This document shows, piece by piece, positions 40,159-48,364 of a stretch of DNA of 64,000 bases (its first letter is position 1; every line of letters starts with the position of its first letter). The translations under genes were made by a program, and so were the position numbers. This stretch comes from Methylobacterium sp. 10. Its GTDB lineage: Bacteria; Pseudomonadota; Alphaproteobacteria; Rhizobiales; Beijerinckiaceae. The notes under the pieces are model-generated. The model had not been told where the DNA came from, did not search any database, and worked only from the letters and a program-made list of their open reading frames with translations. The stretch is from the NCBI RefSeq assembly GCF_000519085.1, contig NZ_KI912577.1, forward strand, positions 3,022,632 through 3,086,631. The letters run 5' to 3'.

Positions 40159-41127
40159 TCAAACGACGTGGGCGGGTGCGAGGATGCAGGCGGTGTCGCT
40201 GCTGGTCTCCACCTGCAGGGTGGTGTGGCCGATGCCGAACCGTTCCTTGATGCCGACGGCCGTTTTCATGAGGAACTCGTCGTCGGGCCGGCCGCCAGGC
40301 ATTAGGAGATGGGCGGTAAGGCATGTCTCCGTGGTGCTCATCGCCCAGATATGCAGGTCGTGGAGTGACGCGACCCCCGGAAGTCCTTCGAGGTGGCTGC
40401 GGACGGCGTCGGGGTCGATGCCCGGCGGGACGGCGGCGAGGGATAGCGTGAGGCTGTCGCGCAGGAGGCCCCAGGTGCTCCAGACGATAATGAAGACGAT
40501 GGCGAGGCTGACGACGGGATCGAGCCAGGTCCATCCGGTGTAGAGGATCACGAGGCCGGCAATGACCACCCCGGCCGAGACGGCGGCGTCGGCGACCATG
40601 TGCAGGAACGCGCCCTTGATGTTGATGTCCCCCTTGGCACCAGAGGCGAACAGCCAGGCGGTGATGCCGTTCACCAGGATGCCGACCGCCGCGACGATCA
40701 TCACGGTCTTGCCGGCGACCGGGGCGGGCTCGCCGAAGCGCTGGATCGCCTCCCAGGCGATGGCGCCAACGGCCACCAGCAGGAACACCGCGTTGAACAG
40801 GGCCGCCAGGATCGAGGAGCCCTTCATCCCGTAGGTGTACCGCGCGCTCGGGGCGCGCTTGGCCAGCACCGTCGCGATCCACGCCACGACGAGACCGAGC
40901 ACGTCCGAGAGGTTGTGTCCGGCATCGGCCAGCAGGGCCATCGAGTTCGCCAGCACCCCATAAGTGGCCTCGATGGCGACGAAGCCCACATTGAGGGCGA
41001 TGCCAATTGCGAACGCCTTCCCGAAGCTCGCCGGGGCGTGGGAATGCCCGGGATGGTCATGGGTCGCATGGGCCTCATGGTCATGCGACCCGTGGTCGTG
41101 ACCGGCGTGTGCGTCGTTCGTCGTCAT
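40159..41127 (-). CDS. czcD: CzcD-type cation diffusion facilitator
   Basis: This 322-residue CDF transporter has an N-terminal His-rich tail (DAHAGHDHGSHDHEAHATHD), six membrane helices, the metal-site motifs ALLADAGHNLSDV (TM2) and HMVADAAVSAGV (TM5), and a C-terminal cytosolic metal-binding domain. It moves Zn, Cd or Co from the cytosol to the periplasm, where CzcBA can pick it up. ATG 41127 follows AGGA; a longer in-frame start at 41157 is less likely. It leads the czcD-regulator-kinase operon. Confidence 0.92.
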   Translation of the reverse strand: MTTNDAHAGHDHGSHDHEAHATHDHPGHSHAPASFGKAFAIGIALNVGFVAIEATYGVLANSMALLADAGHNLSDVLGLVVAWIATVLAKRAPSARYTYGMKGSSILAALFNAVFLLVAVGAIAWEAIQRFGEPAPVAGKTVMIVAAVGILVNGITAWLFASGAKGDINIKGAFLHMVADAAVSAGVVIAGLVILYTGWTWLDPVVSLAIVFIIVWSTWGLLRDSLTLSLAAVPPGIDPDAVRSHLEGLPGVASLHDLHIWAMSTTETCLTAHLLMPGGRPDDEFLMKTAVGIKERFGIGHTTLQVETSSDTACILAPAHVV

Positions 41128-41173
41128 GGTCGTCCTGTAGCGGTCTTCGACATTCAACGGGTTTGACCGGGGC

Positions 41174-41383
41174 TCACTTGGCCGGTGCGGGGAGCGTCGC
41201 GACGGCGTCTCTCTGGTGCTCGGTCCAGGCCTGCTGAAGAATTTGGATTGAGGAAGTCACGAAGATCTCGGCCATCACCGCCGCCACGATCAGGTCGGGC
41301 CACGCCATGACGGCACCCTTTAACCTTAGAGCCGCGACGACGATCATGAGTAAAGGTCCGCCCTCCGCTAGGTAGGCTTGCAC
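41174..41383 (-). pseudogene. C-terminal fragment of a second CDF-like transporter
   Basis: The 69-codon frame encodes one and a half membrane helices (LLMIVVAALRL, WPDLIVAAVMAEIFVTSSIQI) and a QQAWTEHQRD tail. The WPDLIVAA-type last helix is a hallmark of cation transporters related to CDF. Everything before it (the first four or five helices) is missing, and decayed transposase DNA lies upstream, so this is best read as a remnant of a duplicated gene. It is on the same strand as czcD and immediately upstream of it. Confidence 0.5.
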
Positions 41384-41788
41384 TCGATTTGCGCGCCGTG
41401 AATTTTGGGGAGGCTCCTACGTGGCGGGCAGGAGGCTCGTTTTTGGAACGTCGGTCGCATCGCCGCAGCCGGCAGTTGGTGATGATGGTGAAGGGGGACG
41501 GCGACCGAGGTCTGTAAGTCGTCTGGATGTGCCCGCACGAATGGCGGAAGGGTATGGTGCTGCATCCTCGGCGGGGGCGGTTAAGGGCCAGTTTCAAAGA
41601 GCCGTGTGCCCACACTATGGAATCGTCAGAACCGCCTGTCGACGCCAACATACACCCTTTATTGACGTCGGCGGCTGACCTGGGCGCATACTGATGTAGC
41701 CAGGGTCATCGATCTCAGCCGCTTGTTCTGCCAGATCGTCCCGAGCCACTGTTTCTAGCAGCCGTCGATAAAATCAGATGTCACAGGG
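41384..41788. other. Degenerate stretch, no gene supported
   Basis: About 400 bases between the CDF fragment and the transposase remnants. Short frames occur on both strands, but none has a ribosome site or family motif. It is likely debris from past insertion-sequence activity. Confidence 0.5.
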
Positions 41789-41967
41789 TTCGATCACTGG
41801 CTGGATGAAGCGCAAACCTGCGGTGTCTGCATGGCGGAGAGCGTCGCTGCCGGCATCACTTAGCACGGAGACGCCATTCTGTCCGCGCTGATACCGCTTT
41901 GGAGCAGCAGGCAGGTTGAAGGCACATCACCTTTCTCACCTGAAGGGATTCGAGATCAACCGCCCTA
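41789..41967 (+). pseudogene. ISL3-family transposase, C-terminal remnant
   Basis: The frame from 41789 reads FDHWLDEAQTCGVCMAESVA, then a stop, then HGDAILSALIPLWSSRQVEG. This matches the ISL3 transposase ending (W-DEA, A-G-, AL--PWSN-Q-EG). After QVEG the frame slips, with ITFL readable in the next frame. In-frame stop plus frameshift show it is dead. No terminal repeats are visible. Confidence 0.6.
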
Positions 41968-41973
41968 CCGAGC

Positions 41974-42120
41974 AAGCCAACCGACACCGCCTATATCGAG
42001 TTGTTCAACGGCCGCCCACGGGGAGAATGTCTGAACGCCTAGTGGTTCCTGTCGTTGACGGATTAGCGCGAAAGCATCGACGAATGGTGGCGCCAATATA
42101 ACAAAAATCAACCTCACACG
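41974..42120 (+). pseudogene. IS3-family transposase (OrfB), C-terminal remnant
   Basis: KPTDTAYIELFNGRPRGECL, then a stop codon, FLSLTD, another stop, and RESIDEWWRQYNKNQPHT. This is the conserved DDE-domain end of IS3-type OrfB (P-D-A-IE-FNG-LR-ECLN, WR-DYN--RPH). Two in-frame stops show decay. It immediately follows the ISL3 remnant, marking an insertion hot spot at the left side of the mobile region. Confidence 0.75.
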
Positions 42121-42473
42121 ACCTCAGATAGCTTAACGCCAAATAATTCGGTGTCAATCATTTACATCTCGATTAATTTTATCCAGATCAGAAGAGGAAC
42201 AGAGCTAATCTAAAGTTATGTCGGTCTATAGTTGCACTTTTTCCACCATATTGAGACAAGCCGTTCTAACCCTTGTTTGCCAACCTAACTACGTGCCCCC
42301 ACCAGGGCGCCGCCGCCTGCGACTAGATGACAAGGTTAGCACCTCATAAAGAAAACAATAGATTTTTACACGTTACCTGACATAAGCTCTTTAGATGCAT
42401 CTGATACATAGGGCGAAGTTTCATCCAGGTCATGGAGGCGCCGGAAAAGCATAACTAGGCCCAAATTCGGGCC
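42121..42473. other. AT-rich stretch of foreign composition
   Basis: Far richer in A/T than the rest of the window (for example 42140-42260), with no coding frame or RNA gene recognised. It follows the transposase remnants and precedes the first intact gene of the mobile region, so it may be the left border of that element. Confidence 0.5.
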
Positions 42474-42489
42474 AGGAGGACCCCTGGGC

Positions 42490-42711
42490 ATGGGAAGTGA
42501 GCCCGCAGTGCAACGGCCGCGCGACCGCTTTACCGACGACCTGTTCAACCCCGACGGGCTAAGTTACGCCAATGTCGAAGAACAGATCAAAGCCGAGAAA
42601 GAGGCAGCCCGGCAGGCCGCAAAGGCTAGGAAGCTTGAGCGTGCACGCGAAGTCTACGCGCGCAATCGTCTGATCCGCCTCGCGGCGGCGGCGGCGGCGG
42701 CGGCCGACTGA
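42490..42711 (+). CDS. Small basic helical protein with a poly-alanine end
   Basis: This 73-residue product is preceded by AGGAGGA 9 nt upstream and followed by a strong terminator, so it is almost certainly a free-standing gene. It has a charged helix (EEQIKAEKEAARQAAKARKL) and ends in eight alanines and Asp. The alanines come from a GCG microsatellite. No known family is recognised. Such small genes are common near phage replication modules. Confidence 0.65.
   Translation: MGSEPAVQRPRDRFTDDLFNPDGLSYANVEEQIKAEKEAARQAAKARKLERAREVYARNRLIRLAAAAAAAAD
42682..42705 (+). repeat. GCG trinucleotide repeat in coding sequence
   Basis: Seven GCG units plus GCC encode the poly-alanine tail of the 73-residue protein. 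Slippage would change the number of alanines without altering the frame. Confidence 0.8.
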
Positions 42712-42718
42712 AAAGAGC

Positions 42719-42753
42719 AAGCCCGGCAAGCTGTAAAGCTCGCCGGGCTTTTT
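42719..42753 (+). terminator. Rho-independent terminator
   Basis: AAGCCCGGC and GCCGGGCTT form a stem with an inner AGCT pair and five Ts at the end, 8 nt after the stop of the 73-residue gene. Confidence 0.88.
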
Positions 42754-43176
42754 CCATGCCTGCAGGGCGGCGGCATCGCCTGTCTTGTCACGACTTAGCG
42801 ACCATCGAACGCTTCAACGGCCGGTTTATGAGCTGTCGAAATCACCCCCCCCTTGGGGTCCCTTCCTTGGGCGGCTTGCTCGATTCGTATTTCCCCGATG
42901 GTGTTCATGGGTAAGCCGTGGAGATTGATGGACCTCCCATGGGAGCCCTCAAGGATCATGGCATCATCCCATATTTATTTGCATACCCCGCCAAGGCTCC
43001 TGGATGACCGCCAGGGCATACCCGAACACCCTGGGTCTCAGAGTGAAGGCAGACTGAAACTCATGGGCGTGTCATGGGAGAAAACGGACTTCGTATGGGC
43101 AAGACATGGGAGGAGGTAGGGTAAGTCTCGCGTTAACCTCAGGCGTTAAGGCTAGGCCCCTGTGAACACTGGTTAA
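42754..43176. other. Leader region of the polymerase-like gene
   Basis: No gene is seen in these 423 bases. The hexamer CATGGG recurs at 42906, 42938, 43062, 43073 and 43105, with TATGGG at 43094. These could be protein-binding sites near a replication gene, but spacing is irregular. Confidence 0.35.
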
Positions 43177-44973
43177 ATGCCTAAGCTGGGGGCACGTTTC
43201 GAATGTGCGGGCTCGCAGAGGTGCCGGGCCGCGCACGGTCGACACCATGCGGATAAAATGCCCCCCCGAACCAATCGCCCCCCCCAGGGGCATGACTTCC
43301 CCTTGGACTTCCATTGGAGGACCAAGCCTGCCTTCATCGCCGCCGCCGGCGTCAGCCTGATAGGCCACCCCCGGGCCCTTGAGGCCCGGAACTCTATAAT
43401 GACGAGCCTCGTCCGCGCCGCCCTCGCGGGCCAGGGCGGCTGGGTCTCATACTCGCGGTCAAAAAGGTTCTACGAGCCCCTGTCCCGGTACGAAGGGACC
43501 GCGTACACGTACGACCGGGTCAAGGCGGCGGTGCAGGAGCTCCTGGACCTCGGCTTGATCGAAGAAGAGCGTGCGCTCCCCGGGCCCGCCTCGCACGGCT
43601 GGCAGTCACGCATGCGGGCTACCGACCGGCTCATCGCCGCCTTCAACGACTGCCCTTTCGAGCATGTCGGGCCAAGGGAGGTCATCGAGCTCCGGGACGT
43701 CGACGGCGAGCGCATGGCGTACACTGACACGGACAACACCCGGCGCCTGCGCAAGGTCATGGAAGCCCGCAACGAGGCCGCCAGCGCCATCCGCATCGAG
43801 ATGCCCGAGGGCGACGGATGGCTCCACACGCCGGGGCACGTCCGCGCCCGGTCCGAGAAGACCGGCGGCTGGGTTGGCCTTCGCCCCACGCCAGCGCCCA
43901 TCATGGTCCGGATCTACGGCCGCGGCCGGTGGGACATGCACGGGCGCCTGTACGGCTGGTGGCAGCAGCTCCCCCAGGCCCGACGCATCGAGCTCCTCAT
44001 CAATGGCGAGGTGGCGTTCGAGGAAGACTGGAGCGCCTGTCACCCTAGGCTCCTCTACGCCATGGCCGGGAAAGTCCCCGTCGGCGAAATCTACGACGTG
44101 GACGGGTACGACCCGAGGCACGTCAAAGCGGCGCTCCTCACCGTCATGAACACGAGGACGACCTACGGCGGCATCCTGTCTCTCATGAAGCGGGAAGAGG
44201 ACAGCCCAGGCGAGTGGCCGCACTCCCTCGACTACACGAAGGGCTTGATGAAAGCGGTCACGCACCGGCACGAGCCCATCGCCCATTTCCTCGGGGCCGA
44301 CATGGGGGTCCGCCTGATGCACATCGAGAGCGAGATGTGCGTCGAGGTCCTCAAGAAGTCCGAGAAGGAGAACATACCGGCGCTGCCGGTGCACGATTCT
44401 TTCGTGACGCAGGCCTCGAAGGGGCCCCGAGTGACCGCCATCATGGCCGACGTCATGGATGCGACGTGCGCCGAGATAAACCCCTGTCAGACCTCAAGAA
44501 AGAGGGGATTCACCCCACATATGGGAGCGCGGGGTGCGCGGGCGGTTGGTTCCGGGTGTTGCGTGGGTTCTTCCGCCTCCGCGTCTCCTGAGGTCGTCAA
44601 GACTGAGGCGGTCTCCGTTCCTGTCTCGCCCGTGGCTTCTCCTACCCCTCGGCCCTTGCGCTGGGACCCGGCGGAGAGGCTTGAGGCGATGATCGCGTAC
44701 CAGATCAAGACCGAGAGGATCTTGATGTCTGAGGAGCGGTGTGAGGGGATTTTCGAGGCATGGGAGCGGCGAGAGGCTAACGCTCGTGCAATCGCGAAAT
44801 CGGTATGTGCGTACGAGAACGAAGCCGGAATTCGTGCCTTCCCGACGCACATCGTCCCCGACCGTATCGGTCCCAAGACAGCCTCCCTCAAGCGGGGGCG
44901 TAGCCCGAGGAAAGCTGGTTCCACGGTCAGGGGCCGGAGGCCTCGGGGATGCCTCAGTGAGGTCAGGGCGTAG
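43177..44973 (+). CDS. Family-A-polymerase-like palm protein with winged-helix N-terminus
   Basis: This 598-residue protein has a winged-helix-like N-terminal part (about 75-130; SRYEGTAYTYDRVKAAVQEL). A palm-like core has motif A EEDWSACHPRLLYAMAG (Asp284), motif B R314-x2-K317 ... Y330-G331, and motif C LPVHDSF (His406-Asp407). The R-K-YG and HD patterns are those of DNA polymerase I and T7-type polymerases, though the usual motif-A glutamate is His289. About 170 low-complexity residues follow. No 3'-5' exonuclease domain is seen, so it could be a phage or plasmid replicase or primer-maker. A 7-copy repeat array begins inside its 3' end. The start is uncertain: ATG 43177, 43258 and 43396 are all in frame. 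Confidence 0.6.
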   Translation: MPKLGARFECAGSQRCRAAHGRHHADKMPPRTNRPPQGHDFPLDFHWRTKPAFIAAAGVSLIGHPRALEARNSIMTSLVRAALAGQGGWVSYSRSKRFYEPLSRYEGTAYTYDRVKAAVQELLDLGLIEEERALPGPASHGWQSRMRATDRLIAAFNDCPFEHVGPREVIELRDVDGERMAYTDTDNTRRLRKVMEARNEAASAIRIEMPEGDGWLHTPGHVRARSEKTGGWVGLRPTPAPIMVRIYGRGRWDMHGRLYGWWQQLPQARRIELLINGEVAFEEDWSACHPRLLYAMAGKVPVGEIYDVDGYDPRHVKAALLTVMNTRTTYGGILSLMKREEDSPGEWPHSLDYTKGLMKAVTHRHEPIAHFLGADMGVRLMHIESEMCVEVLKKSEKENIPALPVHDSFVTQASKGPRVTAIMADVMDATCAEINPCQTSRKRGFTPHMGARGARAVGSGCCVGSSASASPEVVKTEAVSVPVSPVASPTPRPLRWDPAERLEAMIAYQIKTERILMSEERCEGIFEAWERREANARAIAKSVCAYENEAGIRAFPTHIVPDRIGPKTASLKRGRSPRKAGSTVRGRRPRGCLSEVRA

Positions 44974-45113
44974 CCTTCAGGATAGCCTCAGGGATAGGGG
45001 CCGGAGGCCTTAGGAGAGCCTCGTAGGATAGGGGCGTAGCCTCTAGGGTCACCCTATACCTTGCGGGGGCCGGAGGCCTCAGGAGAGCTTCCCAAGCTGT
45101 CAGGGGGGTAGCC
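44895..45113 (+). repeat. Seven-copy interspersed repeat array, about 35-bp period
   Basis: Two alternating unit types, GGGGCGTAGCC and GGGGCCGGAGGCCT, each followed by a degenerate AGGA-AGCCTC tail. Starts are at 44895, 44930, 44965, 44997, 45031, 45066 and 45103, giving spacings of 35, 35, 32, 34, 35 and 37. The first three overlap the end of the polymerase-like gene. An isolated unit recurs at 45669. Iteron arrays of this kind mark replication origins; a family of short palindromic elements is the alternative. Confidence 0.7.
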
Positions 45114-45236
45114 AACCGAGATGACATTTTCCTTGTCAGGACCGTAGGTTACGTCGCTTCTCCCCTTGTACAATTCGTCTGAATTCGCTATCTTTTAGCT
45201 GTCTCCGCATGGGACGGGCGTTGCACCTCAACCCCC

Positions 45237-45273
45237 GAAACCCCGTCCCCCGCACCACGGAGGACGGGGTTTC
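45237..45273. terminator. Strong GC hairpin
   Basis: GAAACCCCGTCC and GGACGGGGTTTC pair perfectly (12 bp) around a 13-nt loop. It sits after the repeat array and before the next gene. The arms end in AAA/TTT, so it could terminate on either strand. Confidence 0.65.
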
Positions 45274-45305
45274 TCGTTGTGGCTTGCCAGGGTCGAGCGC
45301 ACCCT

Positions 45306-45677
45306 ATGAGCATGTCCGCCGGCATCCCCTTGAACCCATCCCTCCCTGCCTCGAAGGCGACCCGTCGTGATGCGGACCGGGCGAGGAAACGCGCCGCCCG
45401 TCAGGCCCTTCGCGAGGCAGGCGCGCCTGACCCTCGCCAACTCGATGCGGCTATCGTCGACGCCCTTCGGGACGTTCTCCTGGCCTGCGCCAACTCGGTC
45501 GGGAACCGACCGGGGGAGCCCCTGGTGGCTAGCGTCGTGGATGCCAGGGAGGTCCTCCGCCTCGCCCTACGGGGTCTCCGGGGACGCGATAGCGGTGGCG
45601 TGCCCCTTCAGACGGAGGCGATACGTGCGGCCTTGGTGGCTCGTCTCGCGCCCCCTCAAGACGGGTCAGGGGCGTAG
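45306..45677 (+). CDS. Hypothetical protein, mobile-element region
   Basis: This 123-residue product from ATG 45306 has a basic N-terminal part (SKATRRDADRARKRAARQAL) and a helical Ala/Leu/Arg-rich remainder (QLDAAIVDALRDVLLACANS). It is mostly alpha-helical with no recognised domain. Codon use matches the surrounding genes. A repeat unit (GGGGCGTAGCCC) overlaps its 3' end. Function unknown. Confidence 0.5.
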   Translation: MSMSAGIPLNPSLPASKATRRDADRARKRAARQALREAGAPDPRQLDAAIVDALRDVLLACANSVGNRPGEPLVASVVDAREVLRLALRGLRGRDSGGVPLQTEAIRAALVARLAPPQDGSGA

Positions 45678-46053
45678 CCCAAGGGCATCCCTATGCCCAA
45701 GGGATGATCCGCACTCCGTCCCTCACCCCTGCACGATTTCATGCAGGGGCATGCCCGTTGGCGGTTTCGATGCCCTGCGTACCCGGAGGCCTCGGAGGGC
45801 CTGGGATCGTCCGTTGCACGGCCCCGGGGCAGGATCCCTCCCGTGCGCTGGTCCGTACTGCGTCGCCCTCCCTGACCCCTCCTAGGGGGGCGACGGGAGG
45901 GCATCCCCTTCCCGGACAGCCGGTGACAAAGGGCGAGATAGGGGGGGTGGAGTGGGTCCCTCCTGGGGGGAGGCGAAAGCAGGAGTCGCGGGTCCGTAGG
46001 CTGGCCCGGCATACACCGGAAATTTTTGGGTACGCACCCCGCATACCGCCTGG
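45678..46053. other. Intergenic stretch with dyads, no gene supported
   Basis: Contains GGGCAT-CCCT-ATGCCC (45683-45698) and CCCCTGCA-N8-TGCAGGGG (45726-45749), both likely RNA hairpins or protein sites. Overlapping frames exist on both strands but lack ribosome sites and family motifs. Confidence 0.45.
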
Positions 46054-46473
46054 ATGATCAGAGGGTTACGGGTGCGCACCGACGTCCGTCTTAGGTACGC
46101 AGAGATCCAGTCCGCACCCGTGCGTACCTTGCGCGGCTACGACCGCAACGCGCGTACGCACTCGGACAGTCAGATCTCCCAGATCGGAGCCGCAATCGAG
46201 CGCTTCGGTTTCACGCAGCCTCTCCTTGTGGACGAGCACGACGTGGTCATCCTCACTGACGGCAGCCAGGACGTCCGGACGCTCATATACCTGGCGCACG
46301 ACAATCTGTTGGGCATCCCGAATTCCAACAACGCGCTCTATCTGTTCGTGGCCACGCGCGACGAGGGCGAGACGTGGTTCTCGACGTCGGTCAATAATGG
46401 GGCCGGGACAGGCCCCCCAGTCAACGTTCAGATGTCCTCTTGGGCGGGGATGCACCCCCTTTTCCCGACCTAG
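46054..46473 (+). CDS. Truncated ParB-like domain joined to unrelated sequence
   Basis: Residues about 15-65 match the start of a ParB/Srx-type domain as found in phage methyltransferase-associated proteins (LRGYDRNARTHSDSQISQIG, ERFGFTQPLLVDEHDVVI). The domain then breaks off before its GHGR motif. The following 70 residues (LGIPNSNNALYLFVATRDEG, WFSTSVNNGAG) do not belong to that fold and look more like a phage surface protein. The frame is open throughout, so a fusion by deletion is likely. Function doubtful. Confidence 0.45.
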   Translation: MIRGLRVRTDVRLRYAEIQSAPVRTLRGYDRNARTHSDSQISQIGAAIERFGFTQPLLVDEHDVVILTDGSQDVRTLIYLAHDNLLGIPNSNNALYLFVATRDEGETWFSTSVNNGAGTGPPVNVQMSSWAGMHPLFPT

Positions 46474-47066
46474 CTCCCCAGTCCATCGAGGCGACGCGAG
46501 ACGATCCCGGGGGCCCCGGACAGGGCCTCCTCCACGAGGTCGTAGAATGGCAACCGCGGCTTGTACCGGGCCTCCTCGACTATGAGCGCCAGGATCTGCG
46601 TCTTGCCGTTGCGCCGTCGGATAAGGGCCGGGGGCTTGTCCGGCCGGAGCTTCACCCATCTCACGCCGGGCTGCTGCATGACGCGCTGGACGTATCCGCG
46701 GGGCAGGTTTCCGTACGCATTCCGGGGAGCGTCTTTCCCGGGGATCAACGGTCCGAGCTTGGTCGTCGCGTAATCGCCGGCTTTCCGGACCCCACCGAAT
46801 ATCTCAAGGGCGAGGTACCGCGCCTGAAGCGGGAGGACGTCAACCTCGGCCTCGACGTCCCGGCCCCCCGGGCGGGCCTTCCTCACCCCGATCGCTTTCA
46901 TCGTGAATGGGGTTGGCTTGTCGAGGTGGATGGGCAGTGCTTCGGTCACGTGAAGCCGGGCGGCCTCCGCCAGGGCGTTCACGCTGTCCACGAGCGCCGC
47001 TCGGATGTCCGCCGGACCGAGCTCGTCGCGTTCTGGGGGGTCGATTTTGATGGTTACCTGCAGCAT
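46470..47066 (-). CDS. Phage morphogenesis-like protein (tail/minor head component)
   Basis: This 198-residue product from ATG 47066 has the conserved order of a widespread prophage protein: an N-terminal helix, then HLDKPTPFTMKAIGV, AEVDVLPLQARYLALEIFGG, DAPRNAYGNLPRGYVQRVM, and a C-terminal KPRLPFYDLVEEA. In other phages the equivalent lies among head-tail genes. Here it stands alone on the minus strand, so the structural module has been lost. It supports a prophage origin for the element. Confidence 0.6.
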   Translation of the reverse strand: MLQVTIKIDPPERDELGPADIRAALVDSVNALAEAARLHVTEALPIHLDKPTPFTMKAIGVRKARPGGRDVEAEVDVLPLQARYLALEIFGGVRKAGDYATTKLGPLIPGKDAPRNAYGNLPRGYVQRVMQQPGVRWVKLRPDKPPALIRRRNGKTQILALIVEEARYKPRLPFYDLVEEALSGAPGIVSRRLDGLGS

Positions 47067-47313
47067 GCCGGCATGCTCGGACCGCCGCGTGAAACCGACG
47101 AGCCTGCCGCGAAACCGGGTGCCCGCGTCCACTTGGATTTTCGATGCATTGCCTAGGAGTAACGGGTACGTCGCCCCCCTATTGCCTGAGCAATCCTCGG
47201 ACACGTCCCAGGCAACCAACGCCCAGGGAAACGGTAACCCTGGCGTGACGATCGTCTTGCCAGGGCGATCTGGAGCTGAATCTATGGGTTCCTGGGCGGA
47301 CGGGGAGACCACG

Positions 47314-47568
47314 ATGAGCAGGCAGACCGACAACTTCCACAACGGCATGCACAGCGGCATGATGGCGGTCGGCGTGGCTCTCGTCGCGGGCCAGCGTGCG
47401 CGTCGTGAGGCGCAGGCTTGGGCGCAGGCAGACGCAGATGCGGAGAGCGCCGTCCACCGCCTGGGCCAGGCCCTCATGGCATCCCGTCGTCGGGAAGCGG
47501 AACTCGCACGTGATCTCGCCGCGGCTCAAGCGGAAATCCGCGCCCTGCGTCTCGCCCGCCGTCAGTGA
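47314..47568 (+). CDS. Small coiled-coil protein
   Basis: This 84-residue product has GGGGAGA before ATG 47314. The N-terminus is HNGMHSGMMAVGVALVAGQR, followed by a continuous charged helix with heptad-like spacing (EAELARDLAAAQAEIRALRL). A bidirectional hairpin lies downstream. No known family; probably a phage accessory protein. Confidence 0.55.
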   Translation: MSRQTDNFHNGMHSGMMAVGVALVAGQRARREAQAWAQADADAESAVHRLGQALMASRRREAELARDLAAAQAEIRALRLARRQ

Positions 47569-47645
47569 GAAATATTCCGTGGGGGGGGTTGTGCCTTTCC
47601 CCTGCGGGCCAGATTCGGCCTATTTGCGGACCATTTGCGGACCAC

Positions 47646-47681
47646 GAAAAAAGGGCCCGCCGGGATGACCGGCGGGCCCTT
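47646..47681. terminator. Bidirectional terminator between convergent genes
   Basis: AAGGGCCCGCCGG and CCGGCGGGCCCTT form a 13-bp stem with a 5-nt loop. A run of As precedes it, which is a T-run for the minus-strand gene ending at 47701. Confidence 0.85.
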
Positions 47682-47700
47682 CGCATTGAGGGGGCAGGGG

Positions 47701-48300
47701 TCAGGCCACCTTGCGGCGGCGGTCCCTCTCCATCGCGAGATTTACGAGCTCGGCGATGGCGACGTCTTCCGGGTCGTCCGAGAGCGGACGCGTCCACGTC
47801 CATTCTGCGGATGTGTCCGCAGCCGGTGCGGATGTATCCGCATTCGCGGCCGGGGCCACTTCACGGGGGGCGGGTCCCGTGAGGGACGGCAGGCCGTCGA
47901 TCAGGGTGCCCGACACGTGGGCCTCAGCCTCGTGCGGCAGCGATGCCGCGAGCGTCACGAGCTCGGCATGAGACAGGCCCCGGGCCCAGGCCAGGACGGG
48001 CTCGGGGAGGGTGGACGTGTCCGCGGCCGGCCCCCCAGCGACGAGGTGCCGGGCGTAGGAAACGAGAGGCACGCCAACCTGGTGGCGGGGAGCGGGGCCC
48101 TGATAGGGAGCCGGTGCAACCGCAGGGGCAGGCGCATCGAGGTACGCCGCGGCCGCGTCCGTAGCGGGCAGGACGGGGGTCGTGACACCCGTCGCGGACC
48201 GGACCGCACGGAGGACCCAGCGGCCACTCTCGAAGATGAGGGCGAAGACGGTGGCGATGGCGGCTGCGGCGAGGGCGGCGATACGGGCGAGGAAGCTCAT
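47701..48300 (-). CDS. Single-pass membrane protein, Pro/Ala-rich
   Basis: This 199-residue protein begins MSFLARIAALAAAAIATVFAL, a membrane anchor at residues 5-25. A long Ala/Pro-rich stretch (about 45-75) follows, then a more ordered helical part (LPEPVLAWARGLSHAELVTL) and a basic end (AMERDRRRKVA). Start ATG 48300. It follows the 48365-49168 gene on the same strand by 64 nt. Unknown function; probably part of the phage-like unit. Confidence 0.5.
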   Translation of the reverse strand: MSFLARIAALAAAAIATVFALIFESGRWVLRAVRSATGVTTPVLPATDAAAAYLDAPAPAVAPAPYQGPAPRHQVGVPLVSYARHLVAGGPAADTSTLPEPVLAWARGLSHAELVTLAASLPHEAEAHVSGTLIDGLPSLTGPAPREVAPAANADTSAPAADTSAEWTWTRPLSDDPEDVAIAELVNLAMERDRRRKVA

Positions 48301-48364
48301 GGGCGGTGGTCCTGTGCTGGGGGGTGACGATCTCGATTGTCCGGGTCGCCTCGCAATCGACAAA

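Noticed and set aside
42906..43110. CATGGG hexamers as replication iterons
   Set aside because: Spacing is irregular (32, 124, 11, 21, 11 nt) and a 6-bp match is too short; the array after the gene is a better candidate.
44895..45113. CRISPR array
   Set aside because: The units are degenerate, of two types, and spaced without unique spacers of even length; no cas genes are present.
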